A DNA stretch of 41,922 nucleotides from assembly GCA_020029535.1 (NCBI GenBank), contig JAIBJM010000015.1:1-41922 (forward strand), written 5' to 3'. The translations under genes and the position numbers were made by a program. This stretch comes from Gammaproteobacteria bacterium (GTDB taxonomy: Bacteria; Pseudomonadota; Gammaproteobacteria; Steroidobacterales; Steroidobacteraceae). Below are positions 8,014 to 15,672 of this stretch, in pieces (position 1 is the stretch's first letter; each line of letters starts with the position of its first letter). The notes under the pieces are model-generated. The model ran no database searches, was not told the origin of the DNA, and saw only the letters and a list, made by a program, of their open reading frames with translations.

Positions 8014-9359
8014 CAGTCCGCCACGCCCAGCGCGCGCAACAGACCACGCGCCTTGTGCCGCGTCTCCTGCAGTTCGCGCTGCCAGTCCGAGTCGGCCACG
8101 ATGCCCGCACCGGCACGCAGTTCCACCGCGCCGTCGGCCAGCACCAGCGTGCGGATCAGGATATTGAAATCCATGCTGCCATCGCGACCCAGGTAACCCA
8201 GCGTACCAGTGTAGGCACCGCGCGCCCTGCCCTCCAGTTCGCCAATCAGCTGCATGCAACGATATTTGGGACAGCCGGTGATGGTGCCGCCGGGAAAGAC
8301 GGCGCGCAACGCGTCCACCGGCGTGCAGTCGGCACGCAGCTCGCCACGCACGTTCGACACGATGTGGTGCACGTACTGGTAGCTCTCGGTGATCATGAAT
8401 TCATCGACCCGCACGCTGCCAGGTTCGCAGACACGCCCGAGATCGTTGCGTTCCAGGTCGATCAGCATCACGTGCTCGGCGCATTCCTTGGCGCTGGCCA
8501 GCAATGCAGCCAGCTCGAGACGGTCTGCTTGCGCGTCACTGCTGCGGGGACGGGTGCCGGCAATGGGCCGCGATTCGACCCGCCGTCCGCTGATGCGCAG
8601 CAGGCGCTCCGGCGAGGAGCAGCACAGTTCCAGTCCCGGCAATCGCGCCCAGGCCGCGAACGGCGCGGGATTGGCCTGGCGCAATGCGTGATACAGCGCC
8701 GCACCGTCCAGCGCACCGGCATCGGGCGCGCGCCAGGCCCGCGACAGATTCGCCTGGTAGATATCGCCAGCGCGGATATGCTGTTGTGCCTTCAGCACCG
8801 CGTCGCGGAACAGTTCGGGCTCCTCTTCGATCAGCACCAGAGGCGGCATGATGGCCGGCGACTGCGAGGCTCCCACCGACTGCGCGTCGGCCACCACTTG
8901 TTCCAACAGCGCAGACTGGCCGGGTTCGGCGATGGCGAAGGTGCGCTGCTGCAGATGATCGTGCAGCAGCGCAGCGCGCACCCGCAGCGCCGCCGCCTGC
9001 AGCTGCGACGAAACGGGTTGTGGCAGAGCCAGTCCCGGCTCGATCTGCGCCGCCAGCTCATAGCCCAGATACAGCAGCCAACCGCCGGCGAAAGGCCATT
9101 CACCCGCCGCTGCGGGCAGACGCTCGCGCTGCCACCAGCGCTCGAGCCGGTCGAGAAATCCGTCGCCCACTGCGGCCACATCTCCGGCGCGCCACAGCAG
9201 TGACTGTTCGGGGAAGGCAGCAAGAATGGACCAGCGTCCCAGCGGGCCACGACTGGCGCTGTCCAGCAGCACCGGATAATCGTGCGGACGCCGCTGCGCC
9301 AGCGCCAGCAGCGCATCCGGAGACAGCGGCAGTTCGCGCACCTCGGGTTCGTGCGCCAT
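8013..9359 (-). CDS. pabB: Aminodeoxychorismate synthase component I (chorismate-binding enzyme)
   Basis: A 448-residue member of the anthranilate/aminodeoxychorismate/isochorismate synthase family. The chorismate-binding core includes HIRAGDIYQANLSRAW, SSPERLLRI, the ECAEHVMLIDLERNDLGRVC stretch, VHHIVSNVRGEL and FPGGTITGCPKYRCMQLI. Because it lies directly upstream of pabC, the likely role is amination of chorismate with ammonia from a glutaminase partner (pabA), which is not in the window. Odd point: the motif that is PIKGT in E. coli PabB (Lys274 is the proposed covalent nucleophile) reads PIAGT here (A267), as in anthranilate synthase TrpE. A TrpE role cannot be fully excluded, but the gene context favours PabB. 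Confidence 0.85.
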   Translation of the reverse strand: MAHEPEVRELPLSPDALLALAQRRPHDYPVLLDSASRGPLGRWSILAAFPEQSLLWRAGDVAAVGDGFLDRLERWWQRERLPAAAGEWPFAGGWLLYLGYELAAQIEPGLALPQPVSSQLQAAALRVRAALLHDHLQQRTFAIAEPGQSALLEQVVADAQSVGASQSPAIMPPLVLIEEEPELFRDAVLKAQQHIRAGDIYQANLSRAWRAPDAGALDGAALYHALRQANPAPFAAWARLPGLELCCSSPERLLRISGRRVESRPIAGTRPRSSDAQADRLELAALLASAKECAEHVMLIDLERNDLGRVCEPGSVRVDEFMITESYQYVHHIVSNVRGELRADCTPVDALRAVFPGGTITGCPKYRCMQLIGELEGRARGAYTGTLGYLGRDGSMDFNILIRTLVLADGAVELRAGAGIVADSDWQRELQETRHKARGLLRALGVAD

Positions 9360-9375
9360 CAGAGTGCGGCCTGGT

Positions 9376-10620
9376 TCAGCCGGTGAGGCGACGGAATATC
9401 AGCGTGCCGTTGGTGCCGCCGAAGCCGAAGGAGTTCGACATCGCGGCATCGATGCGCATCTGTCGCGCAGTGTTCGGCACAAAGTCGAGATCGCAATCCG
9501 GATCCGGCGTGCGCAGGTTGATGGTGGGCGGCGCCACCTGATCACGCATGGCCAGCACTGAAAACACGGCTTCGACCACGCCAGCCGCGCCCAGCAGATG
9601 CCCGGTCATCGACTTGGTGGAGCTGACTGCCAGCTTGTAGGCGTACTCACCGAAGGTGCGCTTCATCGCCACCGTCTCGGCCTTGTCGCCCAGCGGCGTC
9701 GAGGTGGCGTGCGCATTCAGATAGTGGATCTGCTCGGCATTCATGCCGGCATCGCGCAGCGCGGCCACCATGGAACGGCGCGCACCGTCACCGTCTTCAA
9801 GCGGTGCCGTGATGTGATGCGCATCGGCGCTCATGCCAAAACCGGCCAGCTCGGCGTAGATGCGCGCGCCGCGGCGGCGTGCGTGTGCGTATTCCTCGAG
9901 GATCAGCATGCCGCCACCATCGCCCAGCACGAAGCCGTCGCGATCCAGATCCCAGGGACGGCTGGCCGTTGCCGGCGAATCGTTGCGGGTGGACAGCGCC
10001 TTGGCCTGCGAAAAACCTCCAAGGCCGGTGGGCGTGGTGGCCATCTCTGCGCCACCGCTGATCACCAGATCGGCGTCGCCGTACTGGATGGCGCGTGCCG
10101 CCAGACCGATGGCATGGGTGGAGGTGGTGCAGGCCGTTACCACGCCCAGATTGGGCCCACGCAATCCGTAACGGATCGACAGGTGGCCCGACAGCATATT
10201 GATGATGGAGGCCGGGATATAGAACGGCGAAATCCTGCGCGGCCCGCCAGCCAGGAAGGCATCGTGCTCCGCCTCGATGGTACCCAGACCGCCGATGCCT
10301 GCGCCGGTAATCACCGCACAGCGGTCACGATCCAGCTGGTCGAAGTCGAGGCCGGCATCGTTGACGGCCTGTGCGCCAGCGGCGATGCCGTAGTGCATGA
10401 ACTCATCCATGCGCCGCGCTTCCTTCGGCGACATGTACTGCGACAGATCGAAATTGCGCACCGCGCCGCCGAAGCGGGTGGCGAATGCGGTGGTGTCAAA
10501 GCGCGTGATCGGTGCGATGCCGCTCTCGCCCCTGAGGATGGCCGACCAGGCCTCTTCGATGGAGCTGCCCACGGGACACACCACACCCAGCCCTGTTACA
10601 ACGACACGGCGTTTGCTCAC
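9376..10620 (-). CDS. fabF: Beta-ketoacyl-ACP synthase II
   Basis: A 414-residue thiolase-fold condensing enzyme of type II fatty-acid synthesis. The Cys-His-His triad is complete: C164 in [13 protein letters not shown]304 in [11 protein letters not shown] and H341 in [10 protein letters not shown]. The C-terminal gate [10 protein letters not shown] is also present. It elongates acyl-ACP with malonyl-ACP in the cytoplasm. The start is a GTG (10618-10620), preceded by AGGT. It follows acpP after an 80-base gap that contains a stable hairpin, and it precedes pabB by 16 bases. FabF rather than FabB is favoured by length, the acpP-fabF order and the flanking genes. Confidence 0.94.
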   Translation of the reverse strand: MSKRRVVVTGLGVVCPVGSSIEEAWSAILRGESGIAPITRFDTTAFATRFGGAVRNFDLSQYMSPKEARRMDEFMHYGIAAGAQAVNDAGLDFDQLDRDRCAVITGAGIGGLGTIEAEHDAFLAGGPRRISPFYIPASIINMLSGHLSIRYGLRGPNLGVVTACTTSTHAIGLAARAIQYGDADLVISGGAEMATTPTGLGGFSQAKALSTRNDSPATASRPWDLDRDGFVLGDGGGMLILEEYAHARRRGARIYAELAGFGMSADAHHITAPLEDGDGARRSMVAALRDAGMNAEQIHYLNAHATSTPLGDKAETVAMKRTFGEYAYKLAVSSTKSMTGHLLGAAGVVEAVFSVLAMRDQVAPPTINLRTPDPDCDLDFVPNTARQMRIDAAMSNSFGFGGTNGTLIFRRLTG

Positions 10621-10661
10621 GTGCTACCTGTCTGACGTCCCGAAGGGTATTGCCTCGGGCA

Positions 10662-10682
10662 CCCGCCGTCAGCAACGGCAGG
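10662..10682 (-). other. Hairpin between acpP and fabF
   Basis: On the transcribed minus strand, CCTGCCGT (10682-10675) can pair with ACGGCGGG (10669-10662) around a five-base loop, giving eight pairs including one G-U. No U tract follows, so it is not a clear intrinsic terminator. Just downstream, CCCGA and TCGGG can form a second, weaker stem. Such a structure could partly block readthrough or protect the abundant acpP message. The role is inference. Confidence 0.45.
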
Positions 10683-10700
10683 ACCCGGCCTGAAACTGGA

Positions 10701-10943
10701 TCAGGACTTGTTGCGGCGCTCGTTGATGTAGTCGATCGCCTGCTGAACGGTCGTGATCTTCTCGGCGTCTTCATCCGGAATCTCGATCTCGAACTCTTCT
10801 TCCAGCGCCATGACCAACTCGACGGTGTCGAGTGAATCAGCGCCCAGGTCGTCGACAAACGAGGCTGCGCTGGTGACCTGTTCTGCTTTGACACCCAGCT
10901 GCTCGGCTACGATGGCCTTCACCTGCTGTTCAACGCTGCTCAT
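10701..10943 (-). CDS. acpP: Acyl carrier protein
   Basis: An 80-residue acidic four-helix carrier protein. S37 in [10 protein letters not shown] is the phosphopantetheine attachment site. The helix III segment [16 protein letters not shown] is close to E. coli AcpP. It carries growing acyl chains for FabD, FabG and FabF, whose genes flank it. A separate promoter (TACAAT at 11027-11032) and a leader hairpin upstream suggest it is expressed above the level of its neighbours, as in E. coli. Confidence 0.96.
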   Translation of the reverse strand: MSSVEQQVKAIVAEQLGVKAEQVTSAASFVDDLGADSLDTVELVMALEEEFEIEIPDEDAEKITTVQQAIDYINERRNKS

Positions 10944-10986
10944 CTTGCTTTAGTCCTCTGTGTCGAATGGCGATCCGGGCGACACA

Positions 10987-11010
10987 CCGGCGACCTGAAT
11001 ATGTCGCCGG
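10987..11010 (-). other. Leader hairpin upstream of acpP
   Basis: CCGGCGAC (10987-10994) and GTCGCCGG (11003-11010) form a perfect eight-base inverted repeat with an eight-base loop in the 164-base gap between fabG and acpP. It lies just downstream of the putative acpP -10 element, so it would sit at the very 5' end of the acpP RNA. There it could stabilise the transcript. It could also act as an operator. No U tract follows in the direction of transcription. Confidence 0.45.
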
Positions 11011-11026
11011 CGGCTCGGGGCGGCGT

Positions 11027-11032
11027 ATTGTA
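11027..11032 (-). promoter_or_regulatory. Candidate -10 element of an acpP promoter
   Basis: Read on the minus strand this is TACAAT, five of six matches to the sigma-70 -10 consensus. It is 84 bases before the acpP start codon in the fabG-acpP gap. The region about 17 bases further upstream (TGGCAG) is a poor -35 element, so the assignment rests on the -10 and on the known independent expression of acpP in other bacteria. Confidence 0.4.
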
Positions 11033-11107
11033 GGGGAACGTCCTGCCGACTGCCACGCAACCCACGGGGGCACTTGATTTTTCTGGATAAATCAGGGCCA
11101 GTGGTGC

Positions 11108-11848
11108 CTAACCCATATACATGCCGCCGTTGACGTGCAGGGTCTGGCCGGTGATATATCCGGCCTGCGGGCCAGCCAGGAACAGCACGGCCTGCGCCAC
11201 CTCTTCCGCAGTACCGAAACGACCCAGCGGAATCTGACCCTGATAGGCCTTGCGCGTCTCTTCGCCCAGTGCCCGGGTCATGTCGGTTTCGATGAAGCCC
11301 GGCGCCACCGTATTGACGGTAATGCCGCGCGAAGCCACCTCCTTTGCCAGCGACTTGCTGAAGCCGATCAAGCCAGCCTTGGCCGCTGCGTAATGCACCT
11401 GACCCGGGTTGCCGATCGAGCCCACCACCGAACCGATGTTGATGATGCGGCCCTGGCGCTCCTTGAGCATGCGCTTCAGACAAGCCTTGCTGAGCCGGAA
11501 GGCTGCCGACAAATTGATATTGATGGTCTGGTCCCAGTCTTCGGACTTCATGCGCAGGATCAGCCCGTCCTTCGCAATGCCGGCGTTGTTGACCAGGATG
11601 GTCGGCAGTCCTTCGCGCGCATCCAGATCGGCCAGCAGCGCATCAACCGCGGCGGCTTCGGCGGCGTTGTACACCGCGCCGCGACCCTTCAGCCCGACCT
11701 GCTGGAAGGCAGCACCGATGGCCTCGGCGCCGGCCGCCGTGGTGGCTGTGCCGACGACGGTGGCGCCCGCTGCCGCCAGCACCTGCGCAATGGATTGTCC
11801 GATGCCGCGCGAGGCGCCGGTGACCAGCGCAACCTGATTCTCAAGCAT
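11108..11848 (-). CDS. fabG: 3-oxoacyl-ACP reductase
   Basis: A 246-residue short-chain dehydrogenase/reductase of fatty-acid elongation. It has the NADP-binding TGASRGIG loop (10-17), NNAG (87-90) and the catalytic S140, Y153 and K157 (YAAAK). The C-terminal LHVNGGMYMG is the usual FabG ending. It reduces 3-ketoacyl-ACP. It overlaps the upstream fabD by eight bases, which implies coupling. The 164 bases between fabG and acpP hold a putative acpP promoter and a hairpin. Confidence 0.95.
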   Translation of the reverse strand: MLENQVALVTGASRGIGQSIAQVLAAAGATVVGTATTAAGAEAIGAAFQQVGLKGRGAVYNAAEAAAVDALLADLDAREGLPTILVNNAGIAKDGLILRMKSEDWDQTININLSAAFRLSKACLKRMLKERQGRIINIGSVVGSIGNPGQVHYAAAKAGLIGFSKSLAKEVASRGITVNTVAPGFIETDMTRALGEETRKAYQGQIPLGRFGTAEEVAQAVLFLAGPQAGYITGQTLHVNGGMYMG

Positions 11849-12794
11849 GTGGGGCTCCCTGGATATGCTGCAGCGCTGCCTGCAGCGAAGTGGTGTTTTC
11901 CAACGCCAGACAGACCGAGTCGGGCCGCTTGTCGATGCGCCGGTTCAGGCCGGTCAGCACCTTGCCCGGACCGCATTCAATCAGCGTAGTAACGCCGGCA
12001 TTCACCAGCGCGCTCACCGTGCTGGTCCAGCGCACCGGACTGGCCAGCTGCTTCACCAGCGTGGCACGGATATCGTCCGTGACGCTGTGTTCAGCGGCAT
12101 CCACGGCGCTGAGATAGCGCAGCCGCGGGGTCCGGACCTCGATCTTCTGCAGCTCGGCGCGCAGCTGTTCCGCCGCTCCGCGCATCAGGCTGGAATGCGA
12201 GGGCACGCTGACCGGCAGCGTTAGCGCCCGTTTGGCGCCCTGCTGCTTCGCCAGCGCCACGGCGCGCTCGACGGCGCTGGCGTGACCGGCGATCACCACC
12301 TGCGCGGGCGAGTTGTAATTGACGGCCTCGACCACTTCGCCCTGCGCAGCGGCGGCGCAGACGGCTTCGACCGTCGCGTCTTCCAGGCCCAGTATGGCTG
12401 CCATGTTGCCGGTGCCTGCCGGCACCGCCGACTGCATCAGCTGTCCGCGCGTGCGCACCAGATTCAGCGCCGTGGCGAAATCGATGGCGCCGGCGCAGAC
12501 CAGCGCCGTGAATTCGCCGAGGCTGTGGCCGGACATCAACTGCGGATCGGCCCCGCCCTGCTGCTTCCACAGGCGCCAGGTGGCCACGCCTGCCGCCAGC
12601 ATCACCGGTTGCGTGTATTCGGTGGTGTTGAGCGTCTCGGCCGGCCCCGCGGCCATCAGTTGCGCCAGGTCATAGCCCAGTGCAGCCGAACCTTCGGCCA
12701 GTGTTTCGTTGATCACCGGGTACGCGGCGGCCAGCTCACCGAGCATGCCCACCGACTGCGAACCCTGACCGGGAAATACAAACGCCAGCGACAT
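11841..12794 (-). CDS. fabD: Malonyl-CoA:ACP transacylase
   Basis: A 317-residue acyltransferase that loads malonyl groups onto ACP. It has the FPGQGSQ opening (7-13), the nucleophile S91 in GHSLGE, the malonate-binding R116 in VRTRGQ and H200 in VPSHSS. Length and motifs are standard. It is the first fab gene of this cluster; fabH and plsX, which usually precede it, are absent and a rhombosortase gene takes their place. A well placed GGGGAC ribosome-binding site and a TATAAT promoter lie upstream. Confidence 0.95.
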   Translation of the reverse strand: MSLAFVFPGQGSQSVGMLGELAAAYPVINETLAEGSAALGYDLAQLMAAGPAETLNTTEYTQPVMLAAGVATWRLWKQQGGADPQLMSGHSLGEFTALVCAGAIDFATALNLVRTRGQLMQSAVPAGTGNMAAILGLEDATVEAVCAAAAQGEVVEAVNYNSPAQVVIAGHASAVERAVALAKQQGAKRALTLPVSVPSHSSLMRGAAEQLRAELQKIEVRTPRLRYLSAVDAAEHSVTDDIRATLVKQLASPVRWTSTVSALVNAGVTTLIECGPGKVLTGLNRRIDKRPDSVCLALENTTSLQAALQHIQGAPHA

Positions 12795-12823
12795 CGGCTG
12801 TCCCCAGAAAAAAAGCGGCGGCG

Positions 12824-12851
12824 ATTATAACTGTCGGCTCCAGCGCGCCAA
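12824..12851 (-). promoter_or_regulatory. Candidate sigma-70 promoter for the fab cluster
   Basis: On the minus strand TTGGCG (12851-12846), a 16-base spacer and a perfect TATAAT (12829-12824) precede fabD, with the -10 element 30 bases from the ATG. The -10 hexamer overlaps the stop codon of the upstream rhombosortase gene (TTATAAT). The -35 matches only TTG of the consensus. The perfect -10 and the absence of fabH/plsX upstream make this the likely start of fab transcription. Confidence 0.55.
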
Positions 12852-13430
12852 TGCCCAGGCGCCGAGCAGTCCACCCACGGTGCCGTACAAATGTGCTTCC
12901 ACCACCACCGGCAGCTGCCCCAGCACCACGCTGCCGCCGCCACTCTGCTCCCAGGCCAGCTTCACGATCAGCAGCAGCAGCGACATGGTGGCCAGCGCAT
13001 CCCGGCGGCGCAGCTGCGCCCACGCACCGGCAGCCCATACGCCATGCAACACCCCCGAAGCGCCGACATACCACTGCACCTGCGGCGCCAGCAGCCACAG
13101 ACCGGCATCGATGGCCAGCATGCTGAGGCCGATGATCTGCAGCCAGCGCAGCGTCCGCCATTCATTGCCATACAGCAGCCACAGCACCAGCAGCCCGGCG
13201 AGGTTGAACAGCAGATGTGTGACATCCAGATGAACCAGATGTCCCGACAGCAGCCGCCAGAGCTGTCCCTGCGCCAGCCCGGCACGCTGGTACTCCAGCG
13301 CCTGACGCCAGCTGTCGCCGCCCAGCGCCAGCATGCACAGCGGCAGCGCCAGCGCACACAGCAGGCGCCATTGCAGACCGTCGCCGCCGGGCGACTTGAA
13401 CCAGTTCGCGAACCCCGTGTCAGTCTTCAT
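12825..13430 (-). CDS. rrtA: Rhombosortase-type rhomboid intramembrane protease
   Basis: A 201-residue membrane protein with about six hydrophobic segments. The serine motif is GASGVLHG (Ser nucleophile) and the His lies in VEAHLYGTVGG near the C-terminus; HLDVTHLLFNLAG is the usual rhomboid H-x3-H-x3-N region. The GxSGVLHG form and the AHLxG histidine motif are those of rhombosortases, which cleave proteins with a C-terminal GlyGly-CTERM tail that are exported by type II secretion. Its position next to and divergent from a T2SS operon supports this. No GlyGly-CTERM substrate is encoded in the window. The subfamily call is from motif memory; a general rhomboid protease is the alternative. Confidence 0.78.
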   Translation of the reverse strand: MKTDTGFANWFKSPGGDGLQWRLLCALALPLCMLALGGDSWRQALEYQRAGLAQGQLWRLLSGHLVHLDVTHLLFNLAGLLVLWLLYGNEWRTLRWLQIIGLSMLAIDAGLWLLAPQVQWYVGASGVLHGVWAAGAWAQLRRRDALATMSLLLLIVKLAWEQSGGGSVVLGQLPVVVEAHLYGTVGGLLGAWALARWSRQL

Positions 13431-13489
13431 CAGCTTGGTTTGTTATCATCGTTTACAGCACGCTAACAGCTGCATCGCCCGGAAACATC

Positions 13490-13921
13490 ATGAAAAGCAA
13501 TCTTCGCGGCTTCACACTGATCGAAATCATGGTCGTGGTGGTCATCATCGGCCTGCTGGCCGCCGTGGTGGTGCCGCAGTTCCTGGGTCGCGTCGATGAT
13601 GCCCAGCAGGCCAAGAGCAAGCAGGACATCCAGGCCATCGAAACTGCGCTGACCATGTTCAAGCTGGACAACTTCAGCTACCCCAGCACCGAGATGGGCC
13701 TGCGCGCACTGGTGGAAAAACCCACCGACTCCTCGATCCGCAACTGGCGCGAAGGTGGTTACCTGAAGCGCCTCAACAAGGATCCATGGGGCGGCGATTA
13801 TCAGTATGCCCGTCCGGGCTCGCATGGCGGCGACTATGAGATATACAGCCTCGGTGCCGATGGCCAGCCCGACGGCGAAGGCAACAATGCCGACATCGGC
13901 AACTGGAATCTCGACAAGTAA
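13490..13921 (+). CDS. gspG: Type II secretion major pseudopilin GspG
   Basis: A 143-residue pseudopilin with a short basic leader (MKSNLRG) cut before FTLIEIMVVVVIIG, which holds the conserved Glu at +5 and the hydrophobic helix. The C-terminal part has the GspG-specific TDSSIRNW, YLKRLNKDPWG and the DYEIYSLGADGQPDGEG calcium-binding-like loop. It forms the periplasmic pseudopilus of the T2SS and is processed by a prepilin peptidase (GspO/PilD), which is not in view. It starts the plus-strand operon gspG-H-I-J-K-L-M-N. The 59 bases between it and the divergent rhombosortase must hold promoters for both, but no convincing hexamer pair was found. Confidence 0.96.
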   Translation: MKSNLRGFTLIEIMVVVVIIGLLAAVVVPQFLGRVDDAQQAKSKQDIQAIETALTMFKLDNFSYPSTEMGLRALVEKPTDSSIRNWREGGYLKRLNKDPWGGDYQYARPGSHGGDYEIYSLGADGQPDGEGNNADIGNWNLDK

Positions 13922-14480
13922 GCCACTGCAGCCCCGGCGTGCATGCGCCGGTGGCTTCACACTGGTCGAAGTGCTGGTGGTCGTCGTGATCATCGGCGTC
14001 CTGATTGCCGGTGCACTGCTGTCACTGGGCGCAGCCGGCGGCGATACGCAGCTCGAGACGGAACGCGACCGGCTCGCTGCGCTGATCGACTACGCGCGCG
14101 AACGCGCCGAACTGCAGACCCGCGAGTACGGATTGCGCGTCCTGCCGGATGGCTACAGTTTCAGCGTCTATGACAACCGTGCCGCGCGCTGGCTGGCCGA
14201 TGATCTGGACGAAAGCCTGCGCGAGCGCACGCTGCCGCCCGGTCTCGACTTCACGCTGGTGATCGAAGGCCGCGAGGTGGTGCTGGAAAAACCCAAGCAG
14301 AGTGGCAAGCTGCAGGATGCACCGCCCGATCTCACACCGCAGCTGCTGTTGTTCTCCAATGGCGATACCAATGATTTTGAACTGACACTGCGACGCGCCG
14401 ATGCCGCCCGTCACGTCACGCTGCGCAACCAGGCCGACGGCAGTATTGCCATCGGCGATGTCGTGGAGGAACGCCCTTGA
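13887..14480 (+). CDS. gspH: Type II secretion minor pseudopilin GspH
   Basis: A 197-residue minor pseudopilin. The cleavage site is AGG|FTLVEVLVVV with Glu at +5. The body is the soluble GspH domain (LIDYARERAELQTREYGLRV, FSVYDNRAARW). The start is uncertain. The ATG at 13887 lies inside gspG, has GAAGG just upstream, and gives a 23-residue leader; there is no in-frame ATG nearer the cleavage site. GspH sits near the tip of the pseudopilus. The gene overlaps gspI by four bases at its end. Confidence 0.85.
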   Translation: MPTSATGISTSKPLQPRRACAGGFTLVEVLVVVVIIGVLIAGALLSLGAAGGDTQLETERDRLAALIDYARERAELQTREYGLRVLPDGYSFSVYDNRAARWLADDLDESLRERTLPPGLDFTLVIEGREVVLEKPKQSGKLQDAPPDLTPQLLLFSNGDTNDFELTLRRADAARHVTLRNQADGSIAIGDVVEERP

Positions 14481-15016
14481 ATCGTTACGCTCGCCGGCGC
14501 GGCTTTACGCTGGTGGAAGTGCTGGTGGCGCTGGTGATCGTGACCTTTGGCATGGGCGCCGTATTGGCAGCCCTCAGCTCCGCCGCCGACAGCACGGCCC
14601 GCCTGCGCGAGAAAACCCTGGCCGAATGGATCGGCTTCAATCAGCTCTCCACGGTGCGGCTGGCGCTAACCGCGCCAGCTGCCGGCAGCAGCAGCGGCAA
14701 AGTGGAGTTCGCCGACAGCAACTGGCGCTGGCGGCAGACGATCGAAGAGAGCGAAGCTCCTGGCGTGCGACGCATCACCGTGCGTGTGCGTCATGTCAGC
14801 GAAACCGACGCCGATGATGCCGATGCCGACTGGCTGGCCACGACCATCGGTTTTCGCGGCGACGCCGTCAACGCCGCCAGCGGTGAGCAGCCGGACTGGA
14901 ATGGCACCGGCTCCACCTCGGGCACAGGTGGGGGATCACAGGGTACCGGCAGTGGCAGCAATGATTCGCCATCTCCGTCTCCCGAACCGGAACAGTCCGG
15001 CAACGGCGCGCAATGA
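14477..15016 (+). CDS. gspI: Type II secretion minor pseudopilin GspI with a low-complexity tail
   Basis: A 179-residue protein starting with TTG inside the gspH stop (TTGA overlap), with GGAGG eight bases upstream. Processing is expected at RRG|FTLVEVLVALVIVTFG. The folded domain ends near residue 128. After that comes a Gly/Ser/Pro-rich, acidic tail of about 50 residues (GTGSTSGTGGG, SPSPSPEPEQSG). GspI proteins are usually about 120-130 residues, so the tail is an addition that should be disordered in the periplasm. GspI nucleates the tip complex with GspJ and GspK. Confidence 0.88.
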   Translation: MNRYARRRGFTLVEVLVALVIVTFGMGAVLAALSSAADSTARLREKTLAEWIGFNQLSTVRLALTAPAAGSSSGKVEFADSNWRWRQTIEESEAPGVRRITVRVRHVSETDADDADADWLATTIGFRGDAVNAASGEQPDWNGTGSTSGTGGGSQGTGSGSNDSPSPSPEPEQSGNGAQ

Positions 15017-15672
15017 GACAGCGCGGCTTCACGCTGGTGGAACTGCTGGTGGCGATATTGATCACCGCCATCATGTTCGCCATCGGCTATGGCGCGGTGG
15101 ACCAGGCGCTGCGCGGACGTGTTGAAGTCAAGGAACAATCGCAGCGCTTGCTGGCCGTGCAGCGCGCGGTACGCCTGCTGGAAACGGATCTGGAACTGCT
15201 GCAGCCGCGACCGGTGCGCAATGCCATCGGCGACAACTATCAGGCGGCGCTGGTGGCCCGCAACGGCACCGGCGTTTCGGGCGGCGGAATTGATGCCGGC
15301 AACAGCCTGCAGATCCAGGCCGCGGCGCTGCTGACACTGACGCGCACCGGCTGGAGCAACCCGACCGCCGTGCCACGCAGCGAACTGCAGCGAGTCAGCT
15401 ATCTGATCGAGGACGGCAAGCTGGTGCGCTATCACCTGTCGGTGCTGGATGCCGCGGGCGCGCTGCCGATGACACGACGTGAACTGGTCGATCAGGTCGA
15501 ATCGCTGAGCTTCCGCTACATGGACGCCGGTCACGGCTGGCATGATGAATGGCAGACGAACGCCAGCGGCACCAATGTACGCCTGATGCGCGTGCGGCCG
15601 GTGGCCGTCGAGTTTACGCTCAAGCTCAAGGACTGGGGCACGCTGGTGCGCATCGTCGAGGTGGCGGGATGA
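15013..15672 (+). CDS. gspJ: Type II secretion minor pseudopilin GspJ
   Basis: A 219-residue minor pseudopilin with a four-residue leader (MRQRG|FTLVELLVAILITAIMF) and Glu at +5. The GspJ body is recognisable in QRLLAVQRAVRLLETDLELLQPRPVRN and in the C-terminal strands (ERVSYLI-like RVSYLIEDGKLVR, VESLSFRYMD). Its start overlaps the gspI stop as ATGA, and its end overlaps gspK in the same way, so the genes are translationally coupled. Confidence 0.93.
   Translation: MRQRGFTLVELLVAILITAIMFAIGYGAVDQALRGRVEVKEQSQRLLAVQRAVRLLETDLELLQPRPVRNAIGDNYQAALVARNGTGVSGGGIDAGNSLQIQAAALLTLTRTGWSNPTAVPRSELQRVSYLIEDGKLVRYHLSVLDAAGALPMTRRELVDQVESLSFRYMDAGHGWHDEWQTNASGTNVRLMRVRPVAVEFTLKLKDWGTLVRIVEVAG

Noticed and set aside
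8013-9359. Anthranilate synthase component I (trpE) as the identity of this gene
   Set aside because: PIAGT fits TrpE, but coupling to pabC and lack of trp genes nearby favour pabB; the point is kept as a finding.
13431-13489. TATCAT at 13444-13449 as a gspG -10 element
   Set aside because: No acceptable -35 lies 16-18 bases upstream, so the promoter call is not supported.
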